64,000 nt of DNA from Thinopyrum elongatum (Eukaryota; Streptophyta; Magnoliopsida; Poales; Poaceae), in NCBI GenBank assembly GCA_011799875.1, contig CM022301.1, positions 86,199,667-86,263,666 of the forward strand. Reading direction: 5' to 3'. Under the pieces are notes generated by a model, which was not told the origin of the DNA, searched no databases, and saw only the letters and a program-made list of their open reading frames with translations. Positions 60,600 to 64,000 of this stretch are shown piece after piece. A program made the position numbers and the translations under genes. Numbering within the stretch: position 1 is the first letter of the stretch; each line of letters starts with the position of its first letter.

Positions 60600-61075
60600 C
60601 GACATACAGTCATCTCCTTATTCCTCTCGGTTGTTGACCATGTTGACAACGCCAGACGGCGGTGTACCACGCACGGCGAGCGAACCAAGGCGGAGGACTA
60701 CGGCGAGGCCTCGGATGGAACGAACAGGAGTCGTGGAAGATGCGCCAGTCTAGTCACAGGCAGAGGGGAGTACGAGGGTTGACTGGTTCGGGTGCGGGTG
60801 CGTATTGGGGCTGACGTTGCCGGAGAATAACATGACATGTGGGGGAATAGAGGGATGGACTGGCCAACGTTTAAGGGTACGGTAGGGCAGCGGAGGCGGA
60901 ACCAGTCGTGGGAGGTGGGAGCAGGCGGAACCGACGGGGTGGTTTGGTTTGGGCGGCTGGAGGAAGAAGACAAGAGATAGAAGATACACGACAGATGTTG
61001 GATGTCAATCCAACGGCTGGTAGGCAGAATCGTTTGTTGACTAGTAAGTCGACACCACCTTGGATATGCTTTTTC
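60600..61075 (+). repeat. About 0.45-kb duplicated segment, copy 2
   Basis: The direct repeat partner of 59222-59700, in the same orientation. Confidence 0.65.
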
Positions 61076-61440
61076 ATCGTGGGTCCCAAATGTCAGAATC
61101 CAAATCTGTCACGGCCATGCAGCCTTTCTTATGAAAATTTACAGCCCATTTGGTGTGCTAGTTCAAAATAGGTTTGTGGGTGCTGGTGGGGGCTAATCAC
61201 TTGGGTTCTGTAATGCAAAGTGAGCTCAAGTAGCCGGCGAGAGTGATGTTATTTCCCTTGGTTTGGATTTGTTACAATATTTCTCTCTTAATTAAACAAA
61301 TGGAAAGCCATTTGCCTTGTTTCAAACAAAATATGACAGTCATAGCCGAGTTGAAACCCAGGTTACAAACTGTACAAAAGCACAAGGGTTAATTGTTCAT
61401 CAGGTTTAGACAAAACCCAGATTGAAAATAGCAACAACAT

Positions 61441-63168
61441 CTAACTCCAGCACTGTTTTCGGCAGTCACAGTCAAATGGATCGGTCAGGTCCATAGAATG
61501 AACATCCTGGGTCGTAAAATTTACTGGATTATGACCACAAGATGTTGTAAACAGAAGCCCGGCACATTCAGAAGCCCTTTTGTCCACCTGAAACTCCGTT
61601 TTTTGCTCTTCAACATACCCATCCGTCAAAACCATGCTGCTGATAAACTTAAGCCAGATGGACAATAGTAACCTCGCATTCAGCAGGAAGAATGTGACAA
61701 ATCTAGTGTTTGCATGGTTGGCTACATATCATTCCAGCATTATTGTCTTCAATTGAATGTCATGAGAAGTTAGAAAATCCCGGTGCTTACGAATCCACTG
61801 ATTGGTTATAACTTTCTTACCTCGTCCTATTGCCTAAATAGACATGAAGATTGAAAGTAGTTAAGGTCTAAAAAAAGAGTGTCGAAAGAGCAACAGCTGA
61901 ACGGTTAATTCTAGTACACTATATGCATGCGGGCTTCCAATGTGCGTGAAATTATCACCTTTATATACAACTTCTCCAGACATGGAAAGCATTGCAGCAA
62001 GCCAATAATCTTGTTCATATCAAAACTATTCATATGGATATATAAGATCTCGACAGAATCTAGCACCATTGATAGGCTATCCATGAACAAACTCTTCATT
62101 GAGCATAGAACATAATATTAGTAAAAAATGTGTACTCCAAGATGATATAGAACTTATGCGTAGAAATTTAAAATGCAGCTTATGATTACAAGTGTAGATG
62201 ATAATGTACAATACCTCAAGAACTGTGGAGCCAAACACCATCTTGAAATGAGCATAGAGATCATGTATTACACCCAAGGTCTCCAGTTTAGGCGCAGAGA
62301 CGACAGTTATTTGCGACGGTGAATAACTAGAATCAAGGATCAACCTTTGAAGTGAAGGGGCATCTTCGATGATGAGCTGCCTTCCGTCAAAAGAAATTTC
62401 AATTCTTACAAGGTTAGGCGACTTTATTTGGAGACAACCGATTCTAACTGTGAAAATAAGCACCAAGCACTCCAGGGCAGGGCAACTGGAGTGGATGATG
62501 CTATGCAATGAGGCCTCCGATATACGAACCCGCACAAGTGAAAGTTTTTTGAGAAATGGGAGTCGAAGGTTTAGTACCAGATTGTCTGGTAGGTAGCACA
62601 ACGCAAAGGTGGCGGTGTGGAGAGAGGAGGAAAACCGCGAGATGGACATCGGTGCTGAGGGCACAAGTACATGGCATTCGGTATCTGGTAGGTGATTTCC
62701 GGGGGAATAGTAGAACTCAAGCAGCTGTAGTTCTGTGAATTCAGGGGATTTCAGCCAGGCGTCCACCGTGCAAGGCATGCTATGCTTGCTCAGGTAGCAT
62801 GATGGGATGCAGAGGCTTTGAACGGAGCCCTGGTGGGAGGAGATGATGGCTCTGGGGAGTTCAAAATCATTAAAGAGAGATAGTTGACGACAATCGAGAT
62901 TAATGGGAGCGACACGCCATAGAGGGTGCCACCGAGTTGAGAGGACTTGGGTGCGGCAGCAATCCTTGGTGGGGAGAAGCGAGATGATCTCCCCAAGGAT
63001 GGCGTCCGGGAGATCGTTGATGCGGTCCACCCAAGAATCTATGGGTTCCTGGGATCCGGTGGGGGTGGGCTCACCGCTTCTCCCCGCATTGTCGGGTGCG
63101 GGATCTACAACAGGCGTCGCCGCTGGCGGGAGCCTCATCTTCTTGGCGCTGGGGTCACCCGACTCCAT
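61441..63168 (-). pseudogene. F-box/LRR/FBD gene with premature stop in last exon
   Basis: Exons on the minus strand are 63168-62215 (318 codons), 62093-61959 (45 codons) and 61833-61729 to the first stop, with an in-phase frame continuing to 61441. All junctions are GT-AG, phase 0. Residues 46-92 are an F-box (INDLPDAILGEIISLLPTKD, LSTRWHPLWR), followed by LRR-like repeats and an FBD region (CFPCLEKLYIK, NQWIRKHRDFLTSHDIQLKT). F-box proteins link substrates to SCF ubiquitin ligases; the substrate is unknown. TGA at 61731-61729 stops the FBD at IMLE, yet the next 96 codons stay open and FBD-like (TRFVTFFLLNARLL). The protein is either truncated to about 397 residues or the gene is recently dead. 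The ATG at 63168 is chosen over 63387 because upstream sequence looks like leader. Confidence 0.75.
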
Positions 63169-63244
63169 TTTCCTTGAGGGCGTCGCGTCGAGCTCACAGA
63201 TTTGAGCAGAGTAACGAATGACGAGCCTAGTTGTAGTGTGAGTG

Positions 63245-63325
63245 AAGAAGAAGGGGAGCTGGGGTTTTCTGTAGTAGTGAGGAAGAAGGGGAGTTGGGGT
63301 TTTCTGTAGGAGTGAGGTGAGGAAT
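63245..63325. repeat. Short tandem repeat in the F-box leader
   Basis: GAAGAAGGGGAG(C/T)TGGGGTTTTC with TGTAGTAGTGAG occurs twice about 38 bases apart, upstream of the chosen ATG on the minus strand. Confidence 0.65.
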
Positions 63326-63429
63326 TTGGGGGTACGAGTGGAGTGAGCTGACGTGAGGTGGGTGGGAGTGAGGAGGAAGAAGTGCACCCAGGTTTTTTTA
63401 GGGGGCGGTGTGCTGGGTAGCGCCTCTCA

Positions 63430-63724
63430 TTAAGTAAATATATGGCCTTTTGAATTGATTTTATTATTTACTAGGGTGGATGGGCTCTTTTGTCTTGGGC
63501 CCAAAGAAACAATTACTACTAGTATAGTGGAGACACTCTACAACTACCTAGAAAAACAATTACTACTAGTACAGTGGATACACTACTGCTTCTGGCTCCT
63601 CCGAGGTCATCGAAACGTCTCCCGCTACTGAATGCCGTTTTACTTTGGGTCACCGACATGCGGGCCATGCAGCACGCGGGCCCAAATGCCACCCACCAAA
63701 TTAGAAGGCGGTATGCAGGCGGAG
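63430..63724. other. F-box upstream region, no gene
   Basis: Contains two AAACAATTACTACTAGTA phrases (63507, 63555) about 48 bases apart and no coding frame. Confidence 0.35.
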
Positions 63725-63845
63725 AGTCACCCCAGTCGTAGCACGGCAGTAACGAGCCATCATGTCACAAAACCCCACCTCCCCGCAGTCTAAGTTTGAC
63801 GGACGAAGCAACCATCATTTCACTCTTCGCTGAATCCCCTTCTCC
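63725..63845 (+). repeat. Dispersed 110-bp module, copy 4
   Basis: GACGGACGAAGCAACCATCA and TTTCACTCTTCGCTGAATCC match the copies at 10440, 53700 and 55580. Confidence 0.6.
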
Positions 63846-64000
63846 CTCACCGTCTTCAAGAAAGCCAACACTTGCATCTGCCATTGTTCTTCTCTCCCAA
63901 CGAAGGGTGTTGGTATATTTTCTTTCAGAAAAAAGAACTTTTGCAAAGCAGTAACCGATCCTCACTCTCTTTTTTGTTTCATTGTCATTGCGATTGTGTT

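Noticed and set aside
62077..63387. Single 436-codon exon for the F-box gene
   Set aside because: The last part (after VFGSTVLE) reads into an intron with a good GT donor at 62214-62213, and FBD-like sequence resumes in the next exon. The upstream Met at 63387 is in repeat-bearing leader.
1..64000. CRISPR arrays, operons, tRNA or rRNA genes
   Set aside because: The sequence is plant nuclear DNA. The repeat arrays seen have no spacer structure, and no cloverleaf or rRNA sequence was recognised.

Overview
This window is nuclear DNA of a large, repeat-rich grass genome. The repeat families fit a Triticeae species (wheat or a close relative): Tat- and Athila-lineage Ty3/Gypsy elements, a BARE/Angela/WIS-type Copia LTR, CACTA elements with dense subterminal repeats, and Stowaway and Tourist MITEs. 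The species call is inference from these families, not from a search.

Layout. 1-5820 is the 3' half of a Tat-lineage Gypsy element (second RNase H, integrase, an antisense B3-like ORF, 3' LTR). 5821-8241 is the 5' end of an inverted Athila-lineage element (gag, PBS, LTR). 8242-12300 is a mosaic of low-copy DNA, a 223-bp Stowaway MITE and an unidentified minus-strand module. 12310-21749 is the left arm of a large inverted duplication. It carries a decayed CACTA-borne gene (Transposase_24/En-Spm type) and the CACTA 3' terminus, followed by a second tandem CACTA terminus ending at 22313. 22314-23300 holds retrotransposon fragments. 23340-26540 is a tandem array of about 0.8-kb AT-rich units that runs directly into the promoter of the main host gene.

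Host genes. The best gene is a seven-exon RING E3 ligase of the DRIP (DREB2A-interacting protein) family, CDS 26809-32125, with every splice junction consistent and 475 codons open. The second is an F-box/LRR/FBD gene on the minus strand at 61441-63168, whose third exon has an in-frame TGA inside the FBD domain.

Right half. 32651-33003 is a foldback MITE. 33081-34960 is a reversed Copia 3' LTR with its polypurine tract. 34961-41634 is an almost complete non-autonomous Athila-type element with two LTRs and a 252-codon gag-like ORF. 41849-42564 is a Tat-type LTR cut by the CACTA terminus that starts at 42565. 42565-52540 is the right arm of the inverted duplication. 52600-57426 contains rearranged copies of the outer-left sequences plus several MITEs. 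57427 is the 5' end of a different CACTA element, followed by tandem arrays and a duplicated 0.5-kb segment up to the F-box gene.

The architectural highlight is the inverted duplication: two roughly 9.5-10 kb arms in opposite orientation, with CACTA 3' termini facing a 20-kb spacer that contains the intact DRIP gene. The arms differ in exon-module number, a deletion and local tandem expansions, so they have diverged since duplication. All comparisons were made by eye without alignment software, so arm boundaries are good to tens or hundreds of bases only.
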